A stretch of 64,000 nucleotides of DNA from Marivibrio sp040218065 (GTDB lineage: Bacteria > Pseudomonadota > Alphaproteobacteria > UBA8366 > Aestuariispiraceae), in assembly GCF_040218065.1 (NCBI RefSeq), contig NZ_JAVJQE010000015.1:248001-312000 (forward strand), in the 5' to 3' direction. Below, piece by piece: positions 50,084 to 58,892 of the stretch (position 1 is its first letter; each line of letters starts with the position of its first letter). A program made the position numbers and the translations under genes. The notes below the pieces were generated by a model. The model did no database searches. It had not been told where the DNA came from and saw only the letters and a program-made list of their open reading frames with translations.

Positions 50084-52312
50084 TCAGAAATCCTCAGGAC
50101 CGGGGTCGCCGTCCTCCCAGGGGGGCGGCCCGTGATCGAAAGGGGCGTCCTCGTCATACGCCGCGTCGTCGTCGGGGGCCGGAGCGCCTCCGTCCGGGTC
50201 TGGAGATGGGAGCGCGGCGAGGCCTTGACCATCCCCCGCCGCGCGCTCCGCTTCGGCCGCCAGAATGCGGGCGATCTCCGCGCCGGGAAAGGCGGCGCGC
50301 ACGGCCTGGACCAGCGGGTCCTGTTCGGCGCGGCGCAGCCGCGCCTGCTCGGCCCGCTCGTCTTCCTCGACCAGGGTCGGGCCGCCCGGCGCGTTGGACA
50401 GGCTGACCATCCAGCGCTCGCCCGTCCATTCCGAAAGCTTCCGCGCCAGACGGCCGGGCAGTTCCTTCAGATCGCGCGGCGCGGCCTCGGAAAGGCGAAA
50501 CTCGATCCGGCCGCGCTCGAAGGCGACCGGGTGGACGTGCCGGCGCAGCGCGCTCGCCATGCGCAACTCGCGGCGCTTGTCGGCGAGCGCCGCCAGCGCG
50601 CGCAGGTCGCCCGGCGGCGGCTCCAGCGGCCCGGCCGGCGCCGGCGCAGGTTGCGCCTCGGGTTCCGGCGAGGCCGGCCGAACCGCCGCGGCCGTCTGGA
50701 CCCCGGCGTCCGCCCCGCGCGCAGCGGCGCGCGGCGACTCGCCGGAAGGCGCGCCCTGAGGCGATGCGGCCCGATCGGGCGCCGCCGGGTCTGAGACCTG
50801 GCCCGCCGTCGGCGCCGGCGTCGCCCCAGAGGCGGACGCCCCAGGGCCGGGCGTCCCAGAGGCGGGAGGCCCAGAGGCGGGAGTCCCGGGCGCGGAGGCC
50901 GGGCTCGACCCAACCCCGGGTGCTGGGGCCGGCCCCTCGCCGGCCGCCTTCAAGCGCTTCGCCAACTCGCCCGGCGGGGGCATGTCGGCGGCGTGGATCA
51001 GGCGGATCAGCACCATTTCGGCCGCCTGGATCGGGCTCGGGGCCTCGCGCACCTCTGAAAGGCCCTTCATCAGCATCTGCCAAGCCCGGGCCAGCGCCGG
51101 CAGGCCCAGCGTCGCGGCCATCTCGCGCCCGCGAGTGCGCTCAAGCTCCGGGGTCGTCGCCCGGTCCGCCAGATCGGGGACCAGCTTCGCGCGGGTCAGC
51201 CAATGGGTCACGTCGAGGAGGTCCTGGATCACCACCGCCGGGTCGCCGCCGACATCGTAGAGGTCCTCCAGAATCTGCAGCGACCCCGGCGCGTCGCCCT
51301 TCATCGCCGCGTCGAACAGATCGTAGATGCGCGCGCGGTCGGCGAGGCCCAGCATGTCGCGGACCCGCTCGGCCGCCACCCGCTCGGACGAGAGCGCGAT
51401 CGCCTGATCCAGGATCGAGAGCCCGTCGCGCACCGAGCCGTCGGCGGCGCGCGCGATCATCGCCAGCGCCTCGTCGTCGACGCCCATGCCTTCGGCCTCG
51501 GCCACGCGGCGGAAATGGGCGGACAGCTGCTCCACCGGCACCCGGCGCAGATCGAAGCGCTGGCAGCGGCTCAACACCGTCACCGGCACCTTGCGGATCT
51601 CGGTCGTGGCGAAGACGAACTTCACATGCTCCGGCGGCTCCTCCAGCGTCTTGAGGAGCGCGTTGAAGGCCTGGGTCGAGAGCATGTGCACCTCGTCCAG
51701 GATGTAGACCTTGTAGCGCGCCGAGGTCGGGCGGTAGCGCACGCCGTCGATCAGATCGCGGATGTCGCCGACGCCGGTGCGGCTGGCCGCGTCCATCTCG
51801 ATCACGTCGACATGGCGGTCGGAGGCGATCGCCGTGCAATGCTCGCACACGCCGCAGGGCTTCACCGTCGGCCCGCCGTCGCCGTCGGGGCCGATGCAGT
51901 TCAGCGCTTTGGCGATGATTCGCGCGGTCGTGGTCTTGCCGACGCCGCGCACGCCGGTCAGCACGAAGGCCTGGGCGATGCGGCCCGCCTGGATCGCGTT
52001 GGTCAGCGTGCGGACCAGCGGTTCCTGGCCGATCAACTCGTCGAAATTGGTCGGGCGGTATTTGCGCGCCAGGACGCGGTAGGCGTCGGATTTTTTCTCG
52101 GCGGGCGCGGGCGAAGCGGGCGGCGCGGGGGCGCCTCCGGCGGCCGCGTCGCTTTCGCGCGCGGCGTGCGGCTCCGGCTCCGGTTCAGGCTCAGATCCCG
52201 GCGGCGGCGTCTCCTCGCCGAACAGGTTGGGGCCGGGCGGCGGCGGCTCGGGCGCGCCCTCCTCGGACTCGTCCTCGAAATCCTCGTCGCGGTCGTTGGC
52301 GCCGCTGGTCAT
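50084..52312 (-). CDS. dnaX: DNA polymerase III gamma/tau subunit DnaX
   Basis: A 742-residue clamp-loader ATPase of tau length. An acidic, Pro-rich N-terminal extension of about 75 residues precedes the AAA+ module. Walker A is GVRGVGKTT (120-128), the zinc-binding Cys set is CGVCEHC, and the sensor blocks ILDEVHMLS and ATTEIRKVP are clear. Domain III is followed by a Pro/Ala-rich linker (about 450-580) and a C-terminal tau domain. ATG 52312 is used; a TTG at 52351 is possible. No slippery heptamer is placed to give a gamma form. It lies downstream of the SRP RNA gene. Confidence 0.95.
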   Translation of the reverse strand: MTSGANDRDEDFEDESEEGAPEPPPPGPNLFGEETPPPGSEPEPEPEPHAARESDAAAGGAPAPPASPAPAEKKSDAYRVLARKYRPTNFDELIGQEPLVRTLTNAIQAGRIAQAFVLTGVRGVGKTTTARIIAKALNCIGPDGDGGPTVKPCGVCEHCTAIASDRHVDVIEMDAASRTGVGDIRDLIDGVRYRPTSARYKVYILDEVHMLSTQAFNALLKTLEEPPEHVKFVFATTEIRKVPVTVLSRCQRFDLRRVPVEQLSAHFRRVAEAEGMGVDDEALAMIARAADGSVRDGLSILDQAIALSSERVAAERVRDMLGLADRARIYDLFDAAMKGDAPGSLQILEDLYDVGGDPAVVIQDLLDVTHWLTRAKLVPDLADRATTPELERTRGREMAATLGLPALARAWQMLMKGLSEVREAPSPIQAAEMVLIRLIHAADMPPPGELAKRLKAAGEGPAPAPGVGSSPASAPGTPASGPPASGTPGPGASASGATPAPTAGQVSDPAAPDRAASPQGAPSGESPRAAARGADAGVQTAAAVRPASPEPEAQPAPAPAGPLEPPPGDLRALAALADKRRELRMASALRRHVHPVAFERGRIEFRLSEAAPRDLKELPGRLARKLSEWTGERWMVSLSNAPGGPTLVEEDERAEQARLRRAEQDPLVQAVRAAFPGAEIARILAAEAERAAGDGQGLAALPSPDPDGGAPAPDDDAAYDEDAPFDHGPPPWEDGDPGPEDF

Positions 52313-52426
52313 CCGCTCACTCTTCCGCTCGCCCGTTGCATGCCCCGACAATAACGGCGCGCTCCGGCGAACCCAACAGATAGTTGGGGCGGCGCCGGCG
52401 CGACGATCGGGGGACGGAGGGAAGGC

Positions 52427-52524
52427 GGAAGACCGGAGCGGCGACCCGAGCGGAAACTCGTTACGGCTGCTTCCTTCCGGACCTGACCGGGTTGGCGAGG
52501 CGCCCGTCCGCGCTCCGGCCTTCC
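52427..52524 (-). ncRNA. ffs: Small SRP RNA (4.5S type)
   Basis: On the minus strand the conserved domain IV is present: GTCAGGTCCGGAAGGAAGCA with the GGAA tetraloop and asymmetric bulge. CTCGCCAACCCG lies 5' of it and GGGTCGCCGC 3'. The ends pair: GGAAG and CCGGAGCG at the 5' side match CGCTCCGG and CTTCC at the 3' side. This gives a hairpin of about 98 bases, the usual size. SRP RNA binds Ffh and accelerates its GTPase cycle with FtsY for co-translational membrane targeting. The ffs-dnaX-ybaB-recR order is common in alphaproteobacteria. The exact ends are set from pairing only. Confidence 0.93.
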
Positions 52525-52530
52525 AAGCGC

Positions 52531-52561
52531 CTTATATCAGGATCAGGGCGGGGGGATGCAA
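52531..52561 (-). promoter_or_regulatory. Probable promoter of the SRP RNA gene
   Basis: On the minus strand TTGCAT (52561-52556) and TATAAG (52536-52531) are separated by 19 bases. The -10 ends 6 bases before the predicted RNA 5' end at 52524. GATATA, shifted two bases, would give a 17-base spacer. Confidence 0.5.
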
Positions 52562-52668
52562 CCCGATTCCTCTTCACGGCTCGCTCCGGCCAAGCCCGAT
52601 ATCCTCTCTATCCACAGGCGGCGTTCGCATTTGTTCTTGTGACGGGCGCGACCGACTCGGTTATCTCT

Positions 52669-53373
52669 ATGCATGATCGAATGTCGCCGGACGGATTCGC
52701 GCAAATGCAATTGTTCATTGATGAGAGCGGAGGTCTCGAGGGCAAAGACCGTCTATTTGTGGTCTCGGGTGTTTGCGGCGACGCGGACGCGTTCGCTAAG
52801 CGGGTGACCAAGCATCGCAGGCGCATTGGACGCGGACGCAGACCGTTGACGGAACTCAAAGGCGCCGACCTCGCTCGGATCGCCGAATACGAAGTGTTGT
52901 CCGACCTTCCGATTGAAACGCGATTCGCGACGGTCTTTGTCCGATTGAGCGATCCAAGGCATGCATGGGCGGCGAAGGAGCTTGGAGAGCCAGAGCTCTA
53001 TGCTCGAATGATTGAGCAAGTTCGCCGCATGGTGTCTCTCGGGGGCGTTGATATACAAGGCCTCACGATTGACCACGGCCGCTTCAAGAGAAGCGTGCAA
53101 CGTCGCCTGCAAGATCGCCTTGAGCGCGCCAGCAATCGGCCTATCCCCATCGCTTTTCGACGCTCGGAAACATCGCCGGGCGTGCAATTGGCCGATCTTT
53201 CGGCGAACTTGGCCTTTCGAAGGCTGAACGGAACGCCGGACTTCGGGGCGGCGCCGTTAGAGGGTTTATTCCGTGTGCTCGACAAGCGCTACGGCGGTGG
53301 CGCAACGGCCTTGGACCTGAGCGAGGTCGCGCCAGATTGGCTTACGGGCGAAAAAGAAAACGGATCGCCGTAG
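52669..53373 (+). CDS. DUF3800 family protein
   Basis: A 234-residue protein with the DUF3800 pattern. The N-terminal LFIDESGG (14-21) places the acidic pair on the first strand, a central DHGRFKRS block follows, and a C-terminal GVQLADLSANLAFRRLNG lies near 193-210. The fold is predicted to be RNase-H-like, with the acidic residues suggesting metal-dependent nuclease activity. DUF3800 genes often accompany mobile or defence loci. Base composition is visibly less GC-rich than the neighbours and codon use is less biased, suggesting recent transfer. ATG 52669 is used; ATG 52681 is equally possible. It is divergent from the SRP RNA promoter. Confidence 0.8.
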   Translation: MHDRMSPDGFAQMQLFIDESGGLEGKDRLFVVSGVCGDADAFAKRVTKHRRRIGRGRRPLTELKGADLARIAEYEVLSDLPIETRFATVFVRLSDPRHAWAAKELGEPELYARMIEQVRRMVSLGGVDIQGLTIDHGRFKRSVQRRLQDRLERASNRPIPIAFRRSETSPGVQLADLSANLAFRRLNGTPDFGAAPLEGLFRVLDKRYGGGATALDLSEVAPDWLTGEKENGSP

Positions 53374-53562
53374 CTCTGCCTCAGTGACTAACGGTCCCCC
53401 AAAGGGAGGGCCCTCCTCGGCAAAGGGGCGATCCAAGGTCAATATGCGCTTTTCCGCGCCGTTTCGCAATGTCCTCCGTCCGAACCTCCTCCCCCTTGCA
53501 GAAGGGGAGTCTCGCCTCCCGCATTGCCGACCCCGCCTGCGCGTGCGAGGTTTGCGGCCATC

Positions 53563-54525
53563 ATGACGACGCTCCCGCGGCGGACCGTTCCGCACCACGC
53601 CCATCCGGCCAATCGCTACGCCTCCGGTCCGCTCGACCGGGCGGATCTGGTGCGCCACGACGCCGCCGCCGTGCATCGGCTGATGAGCGATCCTCAAGCG
53701 TTGTTCACGCCGATATGGGGTCAGGCCAATCTGGTGGCCTACGCTGCCGACGGCGTGCAGGCCCGCCATCTCCCGGGCGCGCTGTCCCTCCTGGAGGCGG
53801 CGGAGGCGGTGGTCTTCCTCGGCCTCGACCCGGACGGGCGGCCGCATTTCGCGATCGATCTGGGGCGCGGCCCGTCCGGCGGGGGCGCGCCTCCGCCGCT
53901 GGCCGAGGAGGGCGTCTTTGAGGATCTGCGTAAAGTGGGCCCGATGCTGAGCCACGAGGCGGGCGCGGTCCTGGCGTACGCCCGCGGCATGGTGCATTGG
54001 GACCGTCGGCACCGCTTCTGCGGGGCCTGCGGCGCGCCGGCGGAGGCCGCCAAGGGCGGGCACGAGCGGCGCTGCACGAACCATGCGGCCTGCGGCGCGG
54101 TGCATTTCCCGCGCACCGATCCGGCGGTCATCATGCTGGTCCATGACGGGGGCGATCGCGTCGTGATGGGCCGCCAGGCGGTCTGGCCCCCGGGTCTGCA
54201 TTCGGTGCTCGCCGGCTTCGTCGAGCCGGGCGAAAGCCTGGAGGACGCGGTCGCGCGCGAGGTCATGGAGGAAGTCGGCCTGCCTGTCGCGGACGTCGCC
54301 TATCGATCGAGCCAGCCCTGGCCCTTCCCCTCCTCCATCATGCTGGGCTTTACCGCGCGGGCTACGGAGGACGCGCTGACGATCGCCGAGGACGAGATCG
54401 AGAGCGCGCGCTGGATGAGCCGGGACGAGCTGCTGGCGAGCCCCGAAGACGAGACGTTCAAACTGCCGCGCCCCGACAGCATCGCGCGGCGGCTGATCGA
54501 GGATTGGCTGTCCGAGGACGCCTGA
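53563..54525 (+). CDS. nudC: NAD(+) diphosphatase / NADH pyrophosphatase NudC
   Basis: A 320-residue Nudix hydrolase that splits NADH/NAD to NMN(H) and AMP and can decap NAD-capped RNA. The zinc ribbon FCGACG...RCTNHAACG (about 150-177) precedes the Nudix box GFVEPGESLEDAVAREVMEE. It is followed by the SQPWPFPSSIMLGF signature of NudC. The upstream 189 bases contain a GGGAGGGCCCTCC-type inverted repeat and a CTCCCCCTT/GAAGGGGAG hairpin resembling dispersed repeats. Confidence 0.94.
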   Translation: MTTLPRRTVPHHAHPANRYASGPLDRADLVRHDAAAVHRLMSDPQALFTPIWGQANLVAYAADGVQARHLPGALSLLEAAEAVVFLGLDPDGRPHFAIDLGRGPSGGGAPPPLAEEGVFEDLRKVGPMLSHEAGAVLAYARGMVHWDRRHRFCGACGAPAEAAKGGHERRCTNHAACGAVHFPRTDPAVIMLVHDGGDRVVMGRQAVWPPGLHSVLAGFVEPGESLEDAVAREVMEEVGLPVADVAYRSSQPWPFPSSIMLGFTARATEDALTIAEDEIESARWMSRDELLASPEDETFKLPRPDSIARRLIEDWLSEDA

Positions 54526-54742
54526 GGCGCGCAGCGCCCGCTAAAATGCCCGTAAAATTTGACGTTCATTTGATGAACAAGGCCGGCGCATCCGAGACTG
54601 ATCGCTCGTCTTTGGTTTTTTTCTCAAGAAAGTCAGGGAGTTGTCCGACATATCAAGGGCGCCCGCGCGGCGCCACGGTACTCGACGGCGCCGCGGCGCG
54701 TCGCGCCGTGGCCCGCGCCTTCGTTCACAAAGTGAACACGGC

Positions 54743-55348
54743 TCAGGACCCGGCTTCCAGCCCCCAAATCCCGTCGCGCTTCAGCCAGCCGTCATAGCCC
54801 CGAACCTCGACCCGGCACCAATCGCCCTCGCAGCCGTCGACCCGGGCGGTCATGCCTTCGGCCAGCCGCGCCACGGCGGGCGCGGTCTCCTCCGGGCTGC
54901 GGCGGAGCGTCACTTCCGGGCGGATCACCAGCACGGTCGCCCGGCCGGACAGCATGGCGCGATGCACCCATCCCTCCGCGCCTTCCCAGTCGCGGATCTT
55001 GCGCCAGGTTTCGTATTCGGCCAGGACCTCGACCGGCATGTCCTCGCGTTGGAAGACCCACTTCACCGGGAAGCGAATGCCCGGCCCGGTGCGCACATTC
55101 ACCTCGTCGGCGGCGAGCGAGACCATGCGCGGGATCGGCCGGCCCGTCTCCCCGTCGGCTTGGGCGACGGCCGCACGGGGGGAGACCAGCGCCGGCAACG
55201 CCGCCGCGCCCAGCGCGCCGCCCGCCAGGAAGACCGCCGCGGCCAGCGCCGCCTTCACCCGCCGCCGCGCGGCGGCGCCCGTCAGGCTGGAAAGCCGGGC
55301 GGGGGGCGCGATCGGACGGCGTCGATCGATCGAGTCGGGAGTGCGCAT
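54743..55348 (-). CDS. SH3-domain-containing exported protein
   Basis: A 201-residue protein with an N-terminal signal or anchor (AALAAAVFLAGGALGAAALP, about 33-52) and a bacterial SH3 region. LAADEVNVRTGPGIRFPVKW and WVHRAMLSGRATVLVI form the first SH3-like repeat. The C-terminal RPEVTLRRSPEETAPAVARL with EGDWCRVEVRGYDGWLKRDG forms the second. Such proteins are thought to bind cell-wall or periplasmic ligands. It is divergent from the hydroxyacid dehydrogenase gene across 230 bases. The 217 bases between its stop and nudC hold an AT-richer stretch with a TTTTTT run but no gene that I can support. Confidence 0.82.
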   Translation of the reverse strand: MRTPDSIDRRRPIAPPARLSSLTGAAARRRVKAALAAAVFLAGGALGAAALPALVSPRAAVAQADGETGRPIPRMVSLAADEVNVRTGPGIRFPVKWVFQREDMPVEVLAEYETWRKIRDWEGAEGWVHRAMLSGRATVLVIRPEVTLRRSPEETAPAVARLAEGMTARVDGCEGDWCRVEVRGYDGWLKRDGIWGLEAGS

Positions 55349-55578
55349 CGCGTCTGACCCGTCTTGCGTCGGCGCCGGCGGCGCGCGGGTTCGCGCTGGC
55401 CCGCCGGGGGTCGAGCTTCTATAAGGACCCGGTCGCCGCCGCAGGCCTGTCGCGCGCTTGGCGACAGGTCGATTGACGCGACCGGGGCGATCGGGTGCAA
55501 ACTGCCGCGAGTCGCGGCGTTCCACAAGCCGCACAGCCGGTGGGGCGCGGGCGCGCCGCGCGAGTGTTCGAGGGGGCG

Positions 55579-56565
55579 ATGAGCTACAAGAAACCCAAGG
55601 TCGTCGTGACGCGGAAGCTGCCCGACATCATCGAGACGCGGATGATGGAGCTGTTCGACTGCAATCTCAATCTCGACGACCGCGCGATGGACAAGCCGGC
55701 GTTGATCGAGGCGGCGCGCGAGGCGGAGGTGCTGGTCCCGACCGTCACCGACCGGATCGATCGCGACGTGATCGAGGCCGCCGGCGATCGCTTGAAGCTG
55801 ATCGCCAGTTTCGGCACGGGCGTCGACCATATCGACTTCCCCAGCGCCAAGAAGCGCGGAATCCTGGTCACCAACACGCCCGACGTGCTGACCGAAGACA
55901 CCGCCGACATGACCATGGCCCTGATCCTGGCCGTGCCCCGGCGGCTGGTCGAGGGCGAGCGGCTGGTGCGCGCGAACGAATGGACCGGCTGGAGCCCGAC
56001 CGGCATGCTGGGCCATCGCATCTGGGGCAAGCGGCTCGGCATCGTCGGCATGGGCCGGATCGGCGCGGCGGTGGCGCGCCGCGCGCGCGGCTTCGGCCTG
56101 TCGATCCACTATCACAATCGCAACCGGGCCGCGCCGGAGATCGAGGGGGAGCTGGAGGCCACCTACTGGTCCTCGCTCGACCAGATGATCGCGCATATGG
56201 ACATCCTGTCGATCAACTGCCCGCACACGCCGGCCACCTATCATTTGCTGAATTCGCGCCGCCTCGCGCTGATGAAGCCGCACGCCTACGTGGTCAACAC
56301 CAGCCGCGGCGAGGTGATCGACGAGGAGGCGCTGGTCAAGGCGCTGACCCAGGGCCAGATCGGCGGCGTCGGCCTCGACGTCTTCGAGAACGAGCCGAAG
56401 ATCAATCCCAAGCTCCTGAAGGCCCAGAATGCGGTGCTGCTCCCGCATATGGGCTCGGCCACCATCGAAGGGCGCGTCGCGATGGGCGAGAAGGTCATCA
56501 TCAACATCAAGACCTTCGTGGACGGCCACAATCCCCCCGACCGGGTCATCGAGACGATGTTTTAG
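55579..56565 (+). CDS. D-2-hydroxyacid dehydrogenase, glyoxylate reductase type
   Basis: A 328-residue NAD(P)-dependent D-isomer hydroxyacid dehydrogenase. The Rossmann motif is LGIVGMGRIGAAVARRARGF (about 153-172). Catalytic Arg is in INCPHTPATYHLLNSR and VVNTSRGEVID, Glu in VFENEPKI, and His in LLPHMGSAT. The overall pattern, including ASFGTGVDHID and LTEDTADMTMALIL, matches alphaproteobacterial glyoxylate/hydroxypyruvate reductases (GyaR). ATG 55579 follows GAGGGGG. The exact substrate preference is not provable here. Confidence 0.88.
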   Translation: MSYKKPKVVVTRKLPDIIETRMMELFDCNLNLDDRAMDKPALIEAAREAEVLVPTVTDRIDRDVIEAAGDRLKLIASFGTGVDHIDFPSAKKRGILVTNTPDVLTEDTADMTMALILAVPRRLVEGERLVRANEWTGWSPTGMLGHRIWGKRLGIVGMGRIGAAVARRARGFGLSIHYHNRNRAAPEIEGELEATYWSSLDQMIAHMDILSINCPHTPATYHLLNSRRLALMKPHAYVVNTSRGEVIDEEALVKALTQGQIGGVGLDVFENEPKINPKLLKAQNAVLLPHMGSATIEGRVAMGEKVIINIKTFVDGHNPPDRVIETMF

Positions 56566-56698
56566 CCGACCGGCCGCGCCCGCACGCCCTTGCGAATTGA
56601 CGGGGCCGCGCCGCGGCGGCACTGTCCGCCTTTCCCGCAAATCCGCCAGGAAAGCCCGGGGATCCGCGCGTAATCGAGAAGAGAAGGAGTGCGCGACG

Positions 56699-57922
56699 AT
56701 GAGTGCGCCCGATCCGAAGTCCGAGTCCGCCCACGTCATGAACACCTACGCCCGCAGCCCGATCCAGTTCGAGCGCGGCGAGGGCGTCTATCTGACGGAC
56801 CGCGACGGGCGACGCTATCTCGACTTCTACGCCGGCATCGCGGTCAACGCGCTCGGCCACGCGCATCCGCATCTGGTCGCGGCGCTGACCGCCCAGGCCG
56901 AAAAGCTTTGGCACGTCGCCAACCTCTATCGGATTCCGGAGCAGGAGCGGCTCGCGACCCGCTACTGCGAGACCTCCTTCGCCGATCGGGTCTTCTTCTG
57001 CAATTCCGGCGCGGAGGCGCTGGAAGGGATGATCAAGCTCGCCCGGCGCTATCACCACATGCGCGGAAATCCCCAGAAATACCGCATCATCACCTGCGAG
57101 GGCGCGTTCCACGGCCGCACGATGACGACCATCTCGGCCGCCAACAATCCGAAGTATCTCGACGGGTTCGGCCCCAAGGTGGAGGGCTTCGACAGCGCGC
57201 CCTTCGGCGACATGAACGCCGTGCGCGCCGCGATCCAGGACGAGACCGCCGCCATCCTGGTCGAGCCGATCCAGGGCGAGGGCGGCATCCGCCCGGCCGA
57301 TCTGCGCTTTCTGCGCGAGCTGCGCGCCGCCTGCGACGAATACGGTCTGCTGCTGCTTCTCGACGAAGTGCAGTGCGGCGCCGGCCGGACGGGCAAGTTG
57401 TGGGCGCATCAATGGGCCGACATCGCGCCGGACGCGCTGGCGGCCGCCAAGGGCGTCGGCGGCGGCTTCCCGATGGGCGCGATCCTGGCCACGGAGGCGG
57501 CGGCCGAAGGCCTCTCGCCCGGCACCCACGGCACCACTTTCGGCGGCAATCCGCTGGCGATGGCGGTGGGCGACGCCGTGATGGACGTCCTGACCCAAGA
57601 GGGCTTCCTCGACGAGGTGGACCGCGTCGCCCGGCGGCTGTGGCGGAAGCTCGAGGATTTGTGCGCCGCCAGGCCGGAGGTCTATTCCTCGACGCGCGGG
57701 GCCGGTCTGATGCTGGGCCTGGTGTGCAACGAGGCGGCGGGCGTCGTGAATGCGGACGTGGTCGCCCGGCTGCGCGATCACGGCCTGCTGACCGTCGGCG
57801 CCGCCCAGAACGTCGTACGCCTGCTGCCGCCGCTGATCATCGAGGACTCCCACGTCGACGAAGCGCTCTCGATCCTCGAGACGGTCGCGCGGGAGATTGA
57901 GGAGGGGCGCAATGCGGCCTAA
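56699..57922 (+). CDS. argD: Acetylornithine aminotransferase
   Basis: A 407-residue class III aminotransferase of arginine biosynthesis, converting N-acetylglutamate semialdehyde to N-acetylornithine. The PLP lysine lies in AAAKGVGGGFPMGA. FYAGIAVNALGH, FFCNSGAEALEGMIKLAR and LLLDEVQCGAGRTGKLWAHQ are typical. ATG 56699 follows GAAGGAG. Its last 11 bases overlap argF, so the two are translationally coupled, as is common in alphaproteobacteria. Confidence 0.95.
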   Translation: MSAPDPKSESAHVMNTYARSPIQFERGEGVYLTDRDGRRYLDFYAGIAVNALGHAHPHLVAALTAQAEKLWHVANLYRIPEQERLATRYCETSFADRVFFCNSGAEALEGMIKLARRYHHMRGNPQKYRIITCEGAFHGRTMTTISAANNPKYLDGFGPKVEGFDSAPFGDMNAVRAAIQDETAAILVEPIQGEGGIRPADLRFLRELRAACDEYGLLLLLDEVQCGAGRTGKLWAHQWADIAPDALAAAKGVGGGFPMGAILATEAAAEGLSPGTHGTTFGGNPLAMAVGDAVMDVLTQEGFLDEVDRVARRLWRKLEDLCAARPEVYSSTRGAGLMLGLVCNEAAGVVNADVVARLRDHGLLTVGAAQNVVRLLPPLIIEDSHVDEALSILETVAREIEEGRNAA

Positions 57923-58829
57923 CCACTTCCTGGATCTCGATCGGTTCGACGAAGCGAGCCTGCGCGACATGCTGGATCGCGGCAACGCCGCCCGCGACGT
58001 CAAGCCGGGCGGGGCGAAGCCGTTGGCGGGCAAGATCCTCGCCTGCATCTTCGAAAAGCCCTCGACCCGCACCCGCGTCAGTTTCGACGTCGGCATGAAG
58101 CAGCTGGGCGGCGACGTCGTGGTGCTGACGCCGGCGGAGACGCAGCTCGGCCGCGGCGAGACGATCGCCGACACCGCGCGCGTCCTGTCGCGCTATGTCG
58201 ACGCCATCATGATCCGCACGACGGCGGAGGAGAAGCTTCTGGAGCTGGCCGAGCACGCGCGCGTCCCCGTCATCAACGGCCTGACCGATCGCACGCATCC
58301 CTGCCAGCTGATGGCCGACGTGATGACCTACGAACAGCATCGCGGGCCCATTACCGGCAAGACGATCGCCTGGTCGGGCGACGGCAACAACATGGCGACC
58401 AGCTGGATCCATGCGGCCGCGCGCTTCCGCTTCACCCTCAAGATCGCTTGCCCGCCGGAGCTCGAGCCGCCGCGCGACGTCGTCGACTGGGCGATCTCGG
58501 AGGGCTGCGATCTACGCATCACGCACGACCCGGCCGAGGCGGCGGCGGGCGCGGATTGCGTCGTCACCGACGTCTGGGTTTCGATGGGCGATCCGGACGC
58601 GCCGGTGCGCCACAACCAGCTGCAGCCCTATCAGGTGGACGAGCGGCTGATGGCGCGCGCCAAGGACGATGCGCTGTTCATGCACTGCCTGCCGGCCCAC
58701 CGCGGCGAGGAGGTGACCGAAGGCGTCATCGACGGCCCGCAATCCGTCGTCTGGGACGAAGCGGAGAACCGCCTGCACGCCCAGAAGGGGGTGTTGTTGT
58801 GGTGCCTGGAGGGCTCGGTCGGCGGGTGA
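57912..58829 (+). CDS. argF: Ornithine carbamoyltransferase
   Basis: A 305-residue OTC, making citrulline from ornithine and carbamoyl phosphate. The carbamoyl-phosphate loop STRTRVSFDVGM (about 51-62), NGLTDRTHPCQLMAD and the ornithine-binding MHCLPAHRGEEVTEGV are present. ATG 57912 with GGAGGGG upstream overlaps argD. The short gap before folD contains the 12-base palindrome CCGACGCGTCGG (58847-58858) and a near-repeat at 58861-58873, possibly a bidirectional stop signal. Confidence 0.96.
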   Translation: MRPNHFLDLDRFDEASLRDMLDRGNAARDVKPGGAKPLAGKILACIFEKPSTRTRVSFDVGMKQLGGDVVVLTPAETQLGRGETIADTARVLSRYVDAIMIRTTAEEKLLELAEHARVPVINGLTDRTHPCQLMADVMTYEQHRGPITGKTIAWSGDGNNMATSWIHAAARFRFTLKIACPPELEPPRDVVDWAISEGCDLRITHDPAEAAAGADCVVTDVWVSMGDPDAPVRHNQLQPYQVDERLMARAKDDALFMHCLPAHRGEEVTEGVIDGPQSVVWDEAENRLHAQKGVLLWCLEGSVGG

Positions 58830-58892
58830 GCCCGCGACCGGCTTCGCCGACGCGTCGGAGCCGACGCGTTCGGACGCGGCGACCGGCGTCCG

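Noticed and set aside
52090..52096. A6 tract in dnaX as a programmed frameshift site for a gamma subunit
   Set aside because: It lies at about codon 73, before the ATPase module, so slippage there would not yield a gamma-length product; no suitable heptamer is seen near the domain III boundary.
52427..52524. SRP RNA on the plus strand
   Set aside because: The conserved GGTCCGGAAGGAAGCA order and a promoter with correct spacing are found only on the minus strand.
52608..52616. Second DnaA box, CTATCCACA
   Set aside because: It has one mismatch to the consensus, is isolated, and lies in lower-GC DNA where chance matches are more likely.
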